This document shows, in pieces, positions 15,127 to 22,580 of a DNA stretch of 22,580 nucleotides (position 1 is the first letter of the stretch; the number at the start of each line of letters is the position of its first letter). Origin of the DNA: CAZVJA01 sp964626885 (GTDB taxonomy: Bacteria; Planctomycetota; Planctomycetia; Planctomycetales; Planctomycetaceae); the NCBI GenBank assembly GCA_964626885.1, contig CAZVJA010000075.1, positions 1 through 22,580 on the forward strand, written 5' to 3'. The notes beneath the pieces are model-generated. The model was given only the letters and a program-made list of their open reading frames with translations. It did not search any database and was not told the origin of the DNA. A program made the position numbers and the translations under genes.

Positions 15127-15459
15127 CACAACTTCCTCGGTCCCGTTCCGGCGCTCCGCGTCGAGTTGTTCCATCCGCCGGCAGAGATACTCGATGGAGC
15201 CGCGATGTTCCAGGAACTCCGCGAACTGCTTGTGCCCCTGGGCATCGGTGAGAGCCGAGATGAGCGGCGAAAAGAAGTGCAGCGCCTGCGAGCCGACGAA
15301 ATTGAGCGGCCGCGACATCTCGAGCGCCATGATGGCGGGTGTGGTCAGCCCGCGGCGCACGACCTCGCCGCAGACCCGCTCGACCACGGGTCGCTGCGCC
15401 TCGGTCGGCTCAAACGGCCCCGGATGCTCGACGGCAAACGCGTGCTTCAACCACTCCAT
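15019..15459 (-). CDS. Small helical protein, first gene of MutL-like operon; repeat-derived tail
   Basis: A protein of 146 residues, likely the first gene of the operon, 50 nt upstream of the ATPase. The core (residues 1-111) is helical and amphipathic: MEWLKHAFAVEHPGPF, RPVVERVCGEVVRRGLTTPA, MALEMSRPLNFVGSQALHFF and FAEFLEHRGSIEYLCRRMEQ. I do not recognise a named family, but it looks like a real conserved protein. The frame is open to 15648, yet codons before 15459 are translated repeat DNA, so I use the ATG at 15459 (no strong ribosome site; GAG about 8 nt away). The last 35 residues (VSKPCIWEGDTPVEP... to SAGASPSQF) are entirely encoded by the MITE-like element, so the native C-terminus was replaced or lost. 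Whether the tail harms function is unknown. Confidence 0.7.
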   Translation of the reverse strand: MEWLKHAFAVEHPGPFEPTEAQRPVVERVCGEVVRRGLTTPAIMALEMSRPLNFVGSQALHFFSPLISALTDAQGHKQFAEFLEHRGSIEYLCRRMEQLDAERRNGTEEVVVVSKPCIWEGDTPVEPPQSETFGRSGSAGASPSQF

Positions 15460-15485
15460 CACGATCTCATGTTCCTCAACATCAA

Positions 15486-15567
15486 GTAGGGTGGCGCCGA
15501 GTCTTCGAGGCCCACCATCTTCTATACGCAATTGGTGGGCCTCGCAAAGCCTTCGGCCCACCCTACT
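15486..15567. repeat. Imperfect inverted repeat, GTAGGGTGG type
   Basis: GTAGGGTGGCGCCGAGTCTT with CGAGGCCCACCA (15486-15517) pairs with TGGTGGGCCTCGCAAAGCCT and TCGGCCCACCCTAC (15532-15567). The arms are about 32-36 bp with small mismatches and a loop of about 14 nt. It lies just upstream of the small operon gene. Confidence 0.75.
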
Positions 15568-15580
15568 ACTCTTCGCTTGG

Positions 15581-15662
15581 GTGCCACTGGCGGCTTGTCC
15601 GCCAGTGCTGTAATTCTCTACGAAAAAACTCGCGGCACTGCTGGGCAAGCCAGCAGTGGCAC
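15581..15662. repeat. REP-like hairpin pair in inverted orientation
   Basis: Two related 28-bp palindromic units face each other. Unit 1 has stem CACTGGCGG-CTTGT-CCGCCAGTG (15585-15607). Unit 2 has CACTGCTGG-GCAAG-CCAGCAGTG (15636-15658). Each has a 9-bp stem and 5-nt loop, and unit 2 is a complement-oriented relative of unit 1 (23 of 28 positions by hand). The pair spans GTGCCACTG to CAGTGGCAC, like a BIME built of two REPs. Confidence 0.8.
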
Positions 15663-15877
15663 ACGCGTCAATCCTTCTTACGAGACTTCACAACATCGGG
15701 TGGCCGGGGCAAAGCGGGCACCGTCCGAAGGTTGCTCGACCTGCCCCGGATCTTTCGCGTCAAGATAACAACCTCAACCGACGAATGCGACCCGGAGGCA
15801 TTGGGGATTGGTGAATGAGGATCACGGTGTGATGAGTCTCGAAGACTCGGCGCTCGCATACACGCGAACTGCCCGAA
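15663..15877. other. Intergenic stretch without a supported gene
   Basis: About 215 bases between the REP-like pair and the tatD stop. A 63-codon open frame on the minus strand (15668-15859) has no recognisable feature and is probably noise. I see no further repeat or RNA. Confidence 0.4.
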
Positions 15878-16657
15878 TCACAGCCGAAATAATTCTCGGG
15901 CGTTTTGCGCCGTGCGCTCCGCCAGTTCTTCGACCGGCAGGCCGCGTGTCTCGGCAATCTTCGCGACGGTGAACCGCACGTACGCCGGCTCGTTTCGTTT
16001 TCCGCGGTACTGTTGCGGGGCCAGATACGGCGCGTCGGTTTCGACCAGTAACCTGTCGAGCGGCACCTCCGCCGCAACGGCCCGTAAGGCCGCGTTCTTC
16101 GGGAAAGTGACCATCCCGGAAAACGATATGTGCATTCCCATGTCGAGACAGGCCCGCGCCGTTTCGGCGTCACCCGAGAACGAGTGCATCACGCCGCGGA
16201 GCGTTCCCGACCCGCAGGCCGCGCGGAGCTGCGCGACGACGTCCGCCTCGGCATCGCGGCAATGTACGACGAACGGCAGATCGAGCCGGCGAGCCAGATC
16301 CAGATGCCGCGTGAAGTAGTCCGCCTGCAGGTCGATCGGTGCGTAGTCCCAGTAACGGTCGAGCCCGGTCTCGCCGATCGCGACAACCTTGGGCAAGGCT
16401 GCCAGCCGCTCGATCTCTTCCCAGTCCCCCGGATGCGCCTGCGACGCATAGTTGGGCTGAATGCCGACCGCCGCATGAACCGACGGGTACTTGGCCGCGA
16501 GGGCCACCGCATTGCGGCTCGTTTCGGCAGTGGTGCCGATGGTGATGATCGCCGTGATTCCCTCAGCGAGTGCACGGGCAACCACTTCGTCGCAGTCACC
16601 GCCGCGGAAGGCCTCTTCATCGAGATGAGCGTGCGTGTCGATCACGGGACGAATCAA
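15878..16657 (-). CDS. tatD: TatD family metal-dependent DNase
   Basis: TIM-barrel metallohydrolase of the TatD DNase family, about 259 residues, usual length. All metal ligands are visible: His9 and His11 in DTHAHLD, Glu96 in IGETGLDRYWDY, His132 in VVHCRDA, His158 in GVMHSFSG and Asp208 in VETDAPYLAP. Known members are 3'-5' exonucleases in DNA repair and some cleave D-tyrosyl-tRNA; the family does not determine which. The frame opens only to a TTG at 16657 (an in-frame TGA lies seven codons further upstream). A GTG at 16645 would give VIDTHAHLD as the start, close to the usual MIDTHCHLD, and may be the true start. The DNA just upstream is a repeat block, which may have replaced the native ribosome site. 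Confidence 0.92.
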   Translation of the reverse strand: MIRPVIDTHAHLDEEAFRGGDCDEVVARALAEGITAIITIGTTAETSRNAVALAAKYPSVHAAVGIQPNYASQAHPGDWEEIERLAALPKVVAIGETGLDRYWDYAPIDLQADYFTRHLDLARRLDLPFVVHCRDAEADVVAQLRAACGSGTLRGVMHSFSGDAETARACLDMGMHISFSGMVTFPKNAALRAVAAEVPLDRLLVETDAPYLAPQQYRGKRNEPAYVRFTVAKIAETRGLPVEELAERTAQNARELFRL

Positions 16658-16674
16658 TGCTCCGTTGAATAGAA

Positions 16675-16932
16675 TTCACCACGGAGACACGGAGGGCACG
16701 GAGTGAAGATGAAAAGGCAATTCCAATAAGGAAACCAGGAAGGCAGGAAACAAAGAAGATCGAAAAGTGGACTCCATCAAAATGTTGGATGGACCTGAAG
16801 CCGTGTGGCTGGAATTTACAGCTGGAATGAGGAGCCGGAATTCTCGGCTCTCCTCAAATTTCATTTCCTGGATTCCTGGCTTCCTTATCAAACTTTGATT
16901 GCTCTTCTCTGTGTTCTCCGTGACTCCGTGGT
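16675..16932. repeat. Nested inverted-repeat block without a gene
   Basis: Outer arms: TTCACCACGGAGACACGGAG (16675-16694) and, inverted, TCTCCGTGACTCCGTGGT (16915-16932). Inner arms: TAAGGAAACCAGGAAGGCAG and GAAA (16727-16750) pair with TTTCCTGGATTCCTGGCTTC and CTTA (16864-16887), 21 of 24 matching by hand. A short palindrome GAGCCGGAATTCTCGGCTC lies at the centre. The outer arms are the same family as the ends of GxxExxY element 2, but no GxxExxY coding remains between them. It lies between tatD and the ferritin-like gene. Confidence 0.85.
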
Positions 16933-16948
16933 AAGCATCAGACGGAGA

Positions 16949-17389
16949 TTACGCCGCGGAGATCTTCGCCCGCGAGGCGACCAGTTTTTCCAGCCGAGCG
17001 AGCGTCTCCCGCTCATCCGCCAGAATCTCGTCGAGCAACTTCCGCCCCTCGGCATCATTGGAGGTCGGCTGGCGGGCTGTTTCAATTTCGGCCGTCAACT
17101 GCTTCTGATCCTTCACGACGAGCGCCAGCAGGTAATCGAGCGCGACGTAATGCAGGTCGGTGTAGTCGGTTGGATAGGCACCGAAATCAATCGGCCATTC
17201 CCGATCAAGGAGAAGGTCCGCCAGCCGGCCGACGTTCGCGCGACGACGGTCGACCAGCTCATTGACCGCTCGCTGCACGTCCGCCTCGCCGCTGGACGAC
17301 CACGGCCACGCCTCCGCCACGTACGAGAGAAGGCTCTTGTCGAGTTGGATCAGCACCTGGTTCAGGGCGTTGTTCGCAGTGCTCGGCAT
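16949..17389 (-). CDS. Conserved helical protein, possible ferritin-like
   Basis: A 146-residue, mostly alpha-helical cytosolic protein with about four helices: NNALNQVLIQLDKSLLSYVA, EADVQRAVNELVDRRRANVG, LHYVALDYLLALVVKDQKQL and GRKLLDEILADERETLARLE. The spacing and a D-E-x-L-x-x-E-R-E-T-L pattern in the last helix recall ferritin-like bundles, but the paired E-x-x-H metal motifs are incomplete, so iron binding is unproven. The start ATG at 17389 has only a weak GAGCA upstream. It follows nuoN by 85 nt and may be cotranscribed with the complex I genes, though no functional link is evident. Confidence 0.72.
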   Translation of the reverse strand: MPSTANNALNQVLIQLDKSLLSYVAEAWPWSSSGEADVQRAVNELVDRRRANVGRLADLLLDREWPIDFGAYPTDYTDLHYVALDYLLALVVKDQKQLTAEIETARQPTSNDAEGRKLLDEILADERETLARLEKLVASRAKISAA

Positions 17390-17474
17390 AATTTGCTCGT
17401 GCTGCTCCGCAGAAAAGGAGAACTTCCGAACGCGGAGGAGAGGCAGGATGCTCCCCGACGCGAAATGTTAAACC

Positions 17475-19088
17475 TTAGGGGATATGCACGACGGCGGTGG
17501 CCACGCTGTTGGCCAGCCGGCTGATGACGTCGATACCGATACCCGCAAGCAGCACCGGCAGCGTAATGATCAGGACGTACGCGCGAACCGACATTTCCTC
17601 GTCGGCCCGGCGGGCACCCTCCGGCCGGGTGGAAATAAACATCGCCTTCATGATGCGGACGTAATAGAACAGGCTGAAGACGGTGTTTGCACCGCCGATC
17701 GCCAGCACCAGCCACATCGACCAGTGAATGTGGCCCGCCTGCATCAGCGACGAGAAGACCGCCAGCTTGGCGAAGAACCCGCCGAAGGGAGGCAGCCCGA
17801 TCAAGCTGAACAGGCAACCCGCCATGCAAACGCACAACCAAGGCGCCTGTTGTGCCAACCCGTTGTAGTCTTCAATCTCCTCGCTGTAGATCGAGTTGCG
17901 AATGAGCGCCACGATGCCGAACGCGCCGAGATTCATGAACAAGTACACCACCAGGTAGAACAGCAGCGCCTCGACGGCGCGCGTCGCTTCGGCCTGGCGG
18001 GGAACGTGCGAATTGGCCGGGCCGTTGAGGATGACCATCATCGCGCCGACGGCCATCAGCATGTAGCCGGCATGGGCGATCGTCGAATAGGCGAGAAGCC
18101 GTTTGATGTTCGTCTGGGCATAGGCCGCCAGATTGCCGAACGTCGATGTCAAGGCAGCCACGATGCCGATGCCGATTCCCAGGGAGTAGTTGATTTGCGC
18201 GAGGGACGCGGCTTCGCCCCCCATGAGCGCCATGCAGAAACGGATGAGCAACCCAAACGCCGCCGCTTTCGACGCCACCGACAAGAACGCGCCGACTTCG
18301 GCTGCCGCTCCCTCGAAGGCATCCGGAGCCCAGAAATGAAACGGCACGACCGACAGTTTGAAGGCAATGCCGACCAACACCATCATTGCCGCGAGCATCA
18401 CCGTGCGAACGGTGGGATCGGACATGCTGGCACCGTGCGCCAGTAGGAGATTCAGGTGCGAGGCCATCTCCGACATATTCGCGGTACCTAGTAGCCCCGT
18501 CAGCAGGCTGATGCCGTACAGCATGACCCCCGCGGCCCCGGCTCCGTAGACGACATACTTCAGCGACGCCTCGCTCGACAGCTTGCGCCCCTTCAAGAAG
18601 CCGACCATCGCGTAACTCGGGACGCTGGTCATCTCGATCCCGAGGAACAGAATCAATAGATTGTTCGCCGAGACCATCAACAGCATGCCGATCGTTGAGC
18701 CGATGAGCAGCGTGTAAAAATCGGGACCGTCCTCGACATCGGGAATGCCCGACAACACCGTGAGGGCAATCACAAGGATCAGAAACAGCATCAGGAACAG
18801 GCGGAAGAAGACGGTGAAACTGTCGTACACCAGCAAACCGGTGAAGATCCCCTCCACGACATTTCCCTGGCTGCTGATCGCCCGGAATTGAACCAGAACC
18901 AGCACGAAGGCGGCCAGCGTACCGACAAGCGCGACCCAGTACGACGGCAGCAGGCGATCGGCGTTGAACAGACGGACCAGTAACAGCGCGACAATCGTGC
19001 CGCAGAGGACAAGCTCGGCGCTGAACAGAGGCAGCGACAGCTTCTGAGTGTCGTAAACCAAACGATTTAGTAAGGTCTCGATGTTCAT
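17475..19088 (-). CDS. nuoN: NADH-quinone oxidoreductase subunit N
   Basis: Antiporter-like membrane subunit of complex I, 537 residues, about 14 transmembrane helices. The proton-channel residues are Glu152 in FLGIEMTSVPSYA and Lys244 in IAFKLSVVPFHFWAPDAFEG, the typical NuoN motif with an acidic residue after FHFWAPD. Later comes IKRLLAYSTIAHAGYMLMAV, the conserved lysine helix, and FGGFFAKLAVFSSLMQAG near the end. It is about 50 residues longer than E. coli NuoN. It is the last nuo gene in the window, 98 nt after nuoM, and ends the complex I block. Confidence 0.96.
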   Translation of the reverse strand: MNIETLLNRLVYDTQKLSLPLFSAELVLCGTIVALLLVRLFNADRLLPSYWVALVGTLAAFVLVLVQFRAISSQGNVVEGIFTGLLVYDSFTVFFRLFLMLFLILVIALTVLSGIPDVEDGPDFYTLLIGSTIGMLLMVSANNLLILFLGIEMTSVPSYAMVGFLKGRKLSSEASLKYVVYGAGAAGVMLYGISLLTGLLGTANMSEMASHLNLLLAHGASMSDPTVRTVMLAAMMVLVGIAFKLSVVPFHFWAPDAFEGAAAEVGAFLSVASKAAAFGLLIRFCMALMGGEAASLAQINYSLGIGIGIVAALTSTFGNLAAYAQTNIKRLLAYSTIAHAGYMLMAVGAMMVILNGPANSHVPRQAEATRAVEALLFYLVVYLFMNLGAFGIVALIRNSIYSEEIEDYNGLAQQAPWLCVCMAGCLFSLIGLPPFGGFFAKLAVFSSLMQAGHIHWSMWLVLAIGGANTVFSLFYYVRIMKAMFISTRPEGARRADEEMSVRAYVLIITLPVLLAGIGIDVISRLANSVATAVVHIP

Positions 19089-19186
19089 AGACTTCGATTC
19101 AACGCGTTCTTGCGATTGTCGTCTGCCGTCCGCTGACGTTTTCTACTTCTGCGACTCGACACGAAATTGTCAATTTACAACGAGGG

Positions 19187-20836
19187 CTACTTGCCCACCA
19201 TATTCTGCGCGGTCTGCAAGACCTGGAACGCTTTTTCGTAACCCGCGCTGAGGGACTTCACCAGAAGATCGGTGGAACTATGCATGACTTTGAACACCAG
19301 GTTGGGGCAAACGCCGAACAAGATCGCGGAGGCCAGAAGAACGACGGCGACGCAGATCTCGCGGTTGTTCATGGGGGTGATTTCCTCGGCGTGCGGCCCT
19401 TTGTACTCCGGACCGAGATACACCCGTTGCAAAGCCCACAAAATGTAACCCGCCGTCAAGATCACGCCGGACGCACAGATGATCGCCAGCAACGGGCTGT
19501 AATTCCAGGAGCTGAGCACCACGAAGATCTCGCCGATGAACCCGCACAGTCCGGGAAGCCCCAAACCTGCGAAGAAGATCCCAGCGGCGAGACCGGCATA
19601 CAAAGGCATCAGCCCCGCCAGTCCGCCGAACTGGTTGAGATCGCGGTGATGGACGCGGTCGTAAATCACGCCGACCATAAAGAACATGCCGGCTGACGAG
19701 ATGCCGTGCGCGATCATCTGGAACATCGCGCCGTTGATCCCCATCAGCCAGTAATCTTCGCCGACCGTCATGACAGCGGTTTGTCCCGGTGTTTCCGTAA
19801 TCTTCCAGACCGCCATGCCGACGAGCACGTAACCCATGTGGCTGACCGAACTGTACGCGACGAGGCGTTTGAAATCGGTTTGCGCCAGTGCGGCCAGCGC
19901 CCCGTAGATGATGCTCACTGCACCAATGAGGACCAACGCATAGGCGGCGTACTGCGCGCCGTAGGGACAGATGGGGAAGGCGATACGGATGATGCCGTAG
20001 CCCCCCATCTTCAAGAGCACCCCCGCCAGAATCATACTGATGGGAGTTGGGGCTTCGACGTGGGCATCCGGCAACCAGGTATGAAACGGGAAGGTCGGCA
20101 CTTTGATCGCGAAGCCGATGAACAGCAAAATGAAGGCGGTGATCTGCACCGTCGAGCTGAAGCTGATTCCCTGCGCGGCGAGTTTCCCCTGGCCGATGTC
20201 CGCCAGCCGCATGATGTCGAACGTCGGCGCGACCGCGGCGTTGCCCCCGGTGCTGCCGAAGTAGAACATCAACAGGGCGATGAGCATCAGCACGCCGCCG
20301 AAGAGAGTGTAGAGGAAGAACTTGATCGCGGCATATTCCTTTCGCGGCCCCCCCCAGATGCCGATGAGGAAGTACATTGGCAGCAGCATCACTTCCCAGA
20401 AGATGTAGAACAGGAAGAAGTCGAGCGCGAGAAACACGCCGAGCATCCCCGTTTCCAGCAGCAGGAAGAGGATGAGGTATCCCTTAATATGTTTCTTAAT
20501 GCTCCAGGAGGCCATCATCGCCAACGCGCTGATGACGGTGGTGAGCAGCACCAGCGGCAGACTGATGCCGTCGTAACCGAGGCGATAATAGATATTCCAG
20601 TTCTTAATCCACTCGAACGCGACTCCGTGCGAGCCGTCGGAATTGACCGGCTGAATCCCCGCTTCGTCTAGGTTGAACCTCCCACACAAGAAGATCGAGG
20701 CGATCAAAGTGACGATCGTCGCTCCGAACGCCCAATAGCGCATCAGCTCCTCATCCTTCTTCGGCATGAAAGCCAGGAAGAAGGCCGCCGCGGTCGGAGC
20801 AAAAATGATGAAGGAGAGAAGTTGAAGGTCGTTCAT
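19187..20836 (-). CDS. nuoM: NADH-quinone oxidoreductase subunit M
   Basis: Antiporter-like proton-pumping subunit of complex I, 549 residues. Diagnostic sites: Glu148 in FYIFWEVMLLPMYFL and Lys245 in FAIKVPTFPFHTWLPDAHVE, with PTPISMILAGVLLKMGGYG directly after. The conserved FKRLVAYSSVSHMGYVLVG helix and GLPGLCGFIGEIFVVLSSW are also present. The ATG at 20836 follows the nuoL stop by 3 nt, which makes the order L-M-N and coexpression secure. Its ribosome site is weak and lies in the end of nuoL, so translation is probably coupled. Confidence 0.97.
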   Translation of the reverse strand: MNDLQLLSFIIFAPTAAAFFLAFMPKKDEELMRYWAFGATIVTLIASIFLCGRFNLDEAGIQPVNSDGSHGVAFEWIKNWNIYYRLGYDGISLPLVLLTTVISALAMMASWSIKKHIKGYLILFLLLETGMLGVFLALDFFLFYIFWEVMLLPMYFLIGIWGGPRKEYAAIKFFLYTLFGGVLMLIALLMFYFGSTGGNAAVAPTFDIMRLADIGQGKLAAQGISFSSTVQITAFILLFIGFAIKVPTFPFHTWLPDAHVEAPTPISMILAGVLLKMGGYGIIRIAFPICPYGAQYAAYALVLIGAVSIIYGALAALAQTDFKRLVAYSSVSHMGYVLVGMAVWKITETPGQTAVMTVGEDYWLMGINGAMFQMIAHGISSAGMFFMVGVIYDRVHHRDLNQFGGLAGLMPLYAGLAAGIFFAGLGLPGLCGFIGEIFVVLSSWNYSPLLAIICASGVILTAGYILWALQRVYLGPEYKGPHAEEITPMNNREICVAVVLLASAILFGVCPNLVFKVMHSSTDLLVKSLSAGYEKAFQVLQTAQNMVGK

Positions 20837-20839
20837 GGC

Positions 20840-22580
20840 TTATTTCGGATAGAGAGTGAACAACAGCACGAACAGGGCCAGCACCGAGACCGCGATGAAC
20901 ATCACGTATTGCCGGAGCAGCCCGGTCTGAAATCTTCGCAAAGACCGGCCAGTGGAAAAGGTGACGTCTCCCACCAGGTTCACGAGGCCGTCGATAATTG
21001 TTTCGTCGAACTTGCGATCGATCTGCGAAAGGTCGATCGTCCAACGGCAGCAGGCGTGTAGAAAACCGTCGAACACAATGCGGTCGAACGCAGCGCACCA
21101 GCCGGCCACAATCTTCGCCGGGCGGACGAACATGGCATCGTAGAGGTTGTCGAACTGCCACTTTTCCACGAGGAAGCGGTGCAGTCCGGCAAACTGCCGC
21201 GCGATCTCCGCCGGGTTGACTAATCCCACCCCATAGAGCAGATAGGCGAGCACCGCGCCGAGCGCCGCGACAAACAACGCCCACATTCCCGCCGTGGCAT
21301 GCACGCCGTGAATCGTCTCGTGGCTGGGAAGGCGAATTCCCGAAGCGGCCGCGACGATCCCTTCGGCCACTCCGGCCGGTTCGCTGTTGGTCAGCAAACG
21401 GTACAGAGGACCGGACTCGCCGCCGATGGCGCAAAAGATCGCGAACACCGACAGAATAATCAGCGGCGTCGTCATCACCCGCGGCGACTCATGGGCATGG
21501 TCGTGCAAGTGCTGGTCGCGCGGCTTGCCCCAGAAGGTATAGAACCAGAGGCGGAACATGTAGAACGCCGTAATGCCGGCGGTCACCAGCGGCACCCAGA
21601 ACAGCAGGAAGTGGTTCGGGTTCAACTGCATATAGGCGAGCGCCGTCGCGACGATCGCGTCTTTCGAGTGGTAGCCGGAGAACGCGAACTTCCAGCCGGC
21701 GTACGTTCCTGGGATCGCGAGTCCACAGATGGCGATCACGCCGACCAACATTGCAAATGCGGTGATCGGCATCTTTTTGAGCAGACCTCCCATCCGGGGC
21801 ATTTCCTGCTCGTGATGACAGCCGGCGATCACGCTTCCCGAGGCCAGGAACATCAGCGACTTGAAGAAGGCGTGCGTGATGAGGTGGAACAGACCCGCCC
21901 CCCAACCGCCGACTCCGATGCCGAGCATCATGTAACCGAGTTGGCTGATCGTCGAGTACGCCAGCACCCGCTTGATGTCCGTCGCGACGATGGCGATTGT
22001 CGCCGCCACGAACAACGTAATACAGCCGACGTAGGCGATCGTCAGCAATACCTCTGGAGTAAACATCGGATAGAACCGCCCGGCGAGATACACGCCGGCG
22101 GCGACCATCGTCGCGGAGTGGACGAGCGCCGAGACCGGCGTCGGTCCTTCCATCGCGTCGGGCAACCAGGTCTGCAACGGGAATTGGGCACTTTTGCCGA
22201 CACAACCCGCGAAAATCCCGAGCCCTGCCGCGACCAACAGGAAATACGGGATTGTCTTCGTGCCGGTTGCATCGTGAAGGCGGACGACGCTGGAAGCAGC
22301 CCCTTCGCCGTTCTCGACCGTTTCGACATCGAGTTGGCCATGCTCGCCGCGGACCATCTGGAACAAGCCCGGTTGGGTCGCGCCGTTGAATTGATAAGAG
22401 CCGAATTGGAACGTGCCGAACCAGGTCCAGACGATCATCAGCCCGATGAGGAAACCGAAGTCGCCGACCCGGTTCATGATGAACGCTTTATTGGCGGCGG
22501 TGCTGGCGGACTTCCGTTCCACGTAGAATCCGATGAGGAAGTAGCTGCAGATGCCGACCAGTTCCCAGAAGACGAACACC
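20840..22580 (-). CDS. nuoL: NADH-quinone oxidoreductase subunit L (5' end missing)
   Basis: Largest antiporter-like membrane subunit of complex I. The window contains the last 579 codons; the first one to one hundred and twenty or so residues lie beyond the right edge. The visible part begins at the WELVGICSYFLIGFYVERK motif, then SAQFPLQTWLPDAMEGPTPV, SALVHSATMVAAGVYLAGRF, DIKRVLAYSTISQLGYMMLG and HAFFKSLMFLASGSVIAGCH. The C-terminal region has the lateral-helix-type extension and ends in a hydrophobic helix (FIAVSVLALFVLLFTLYPK). The stop is 3 nt before the nuoM start. The reading is intact with no frameshift. Confidence 0.95.
   Translation of the reverse strand, partial: VFVFWELVGICSYFLIGFYVERKSASTAANKAFIMNRVGDFGFLIGLMIVWTWFGTFQFGSYQFNGATQPGLFQMVRGEHGQLDVETVENGEGAASSVVRLHDATGTKTIPYFLLVAAGLGIFAGCVGKSAQFPLQTWLPDAMEGPTPVSALVHSATMVAAGVYLAGRFYPMFTPEVLLTIAYVGCITLFVAATIAIVATDIKRVLAYSTISQLGYMMLGIGVGGWGAGLFHLITHAFFKSLMFLASGSVIAGCHHEQEMPRMGGLLKKMPITAFAMLVGVIAICGLAIPGTYAGWKFAFSGYHSKDAIVATALAYMQLNPNHFLLFWVPLVTAGITAFYMFRLWFYTFWGKPRDQHLHDHAHESPRVMTTPLIILSVFAIFCAIGGESGPLYRLLTNSEPAGVAEGIVAAASGIRLPSHETIHGVHATAGMWALFVAALGAVLAYLLYGVGLVNPAEIARQFAGLHRFLVEKWQFDNLYDAMFVRPAKIVAGWCAAFDRIVFDGFLHACCRWTIDLSQIDRKFDETIIDGLVNLVGDVTFSTGRSLRRFQTGLLRQYVMFIAVSVLALFVLLFTLYPK

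Noticed and set aside
15460..15648. Upstream 63 codons of the small operon protein's open frame
   Set aside because: The sequence is translated palindromic repeat DNA; the ATG at 15459 begins the first plausible protein sequence.
15486..15662. CRISPR array
   Set aside because: The repeats are inverted palindromes of different sequences without regular direct-repeat spacing, and no cas genes are present.
15668..15859. 63-codon minus-strand frame before tatD
   Set aside because: No motif or ribosome site; composition resembles noncoding DNA.

Overview
The window reads as chromosomal DNA of a planctomycete (Planctomycetota, probably class Planctomycetia). The reasons are high GC content, long minus-strand gene trains with loosely packed repeat-filled gaps, GxxExxY-family genes, GTGCCACTGGCGGCTTGTCC-type palindromes and the overall character of the proteins. 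This is a judgement from protein and repeat style; there is no rRNA or marker gene to place it. Almost all genes lie on the minus strand; only a 2-hydroxyacid dehydrogenase (5101-6108) is on the plus strand.

Layout. 114-1127: secreted TolB-like beta-propeller. 1196-2302: conserved protein of unknown function with a possible deoxyhypusine-synthase-like fold. 2374-4032: lipid-carrier and phospholipid pair uppS-cdsA. 4033-4536: about 500 bases with no gene I can support. 4537-4725: csrA. 5101-6108: D-2-hydroxyacid dehydrogenase. 6109-6440: repeat-filled gap with a 114-bp palindromic MITE-like element. 6441-7166: SDR oxidoreductase. 7202-7695: a GxxExxY gene bracketed by imperfect inverted repeats.

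7735-15459 is the most interesting part: a seven-gene minus-strand operon. In transcription order it encodes a small helical protein, a MutL/GlmL-like ASKHA ATPase, a barrel-plus-KOW protein, a secreted/anchored FN3 protein with a DUF6754-like domain, a polytopic membrane protein, a doubly anchored extracytoplasmic-domain protein and a second polytopic membrane protein. The last four genes are joined by ATGA overlaps or 4-nt gaps. No glutamate mutase subunits are present, so the ATPase is probably not a mutase factor here; I read the set as an undescribed envelope complex. The operon carries two insertions: a GxxExxY element (12692-13155) between ATPase and KOW genes, and a second copy of the 114-bp MITE (15013-15126) that now encodes the C-terminus of the first gene.

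15460-15877 holds REP-like palindromes. 15878-16657 is a TatD nuclease. 16675-16932 is a nested inverted-repeat block using the same outer repeat as the GxxExxY element but without the gene. 16949-17389 is a possible ferritin-like four-helix protein. 17475-22580 is the end of a complex I operon, nuoL (5' end outside the window)-nuoM-nuoN.

No tRNA, rRNA, CRISPR array, prophage or IS transposase was seen.
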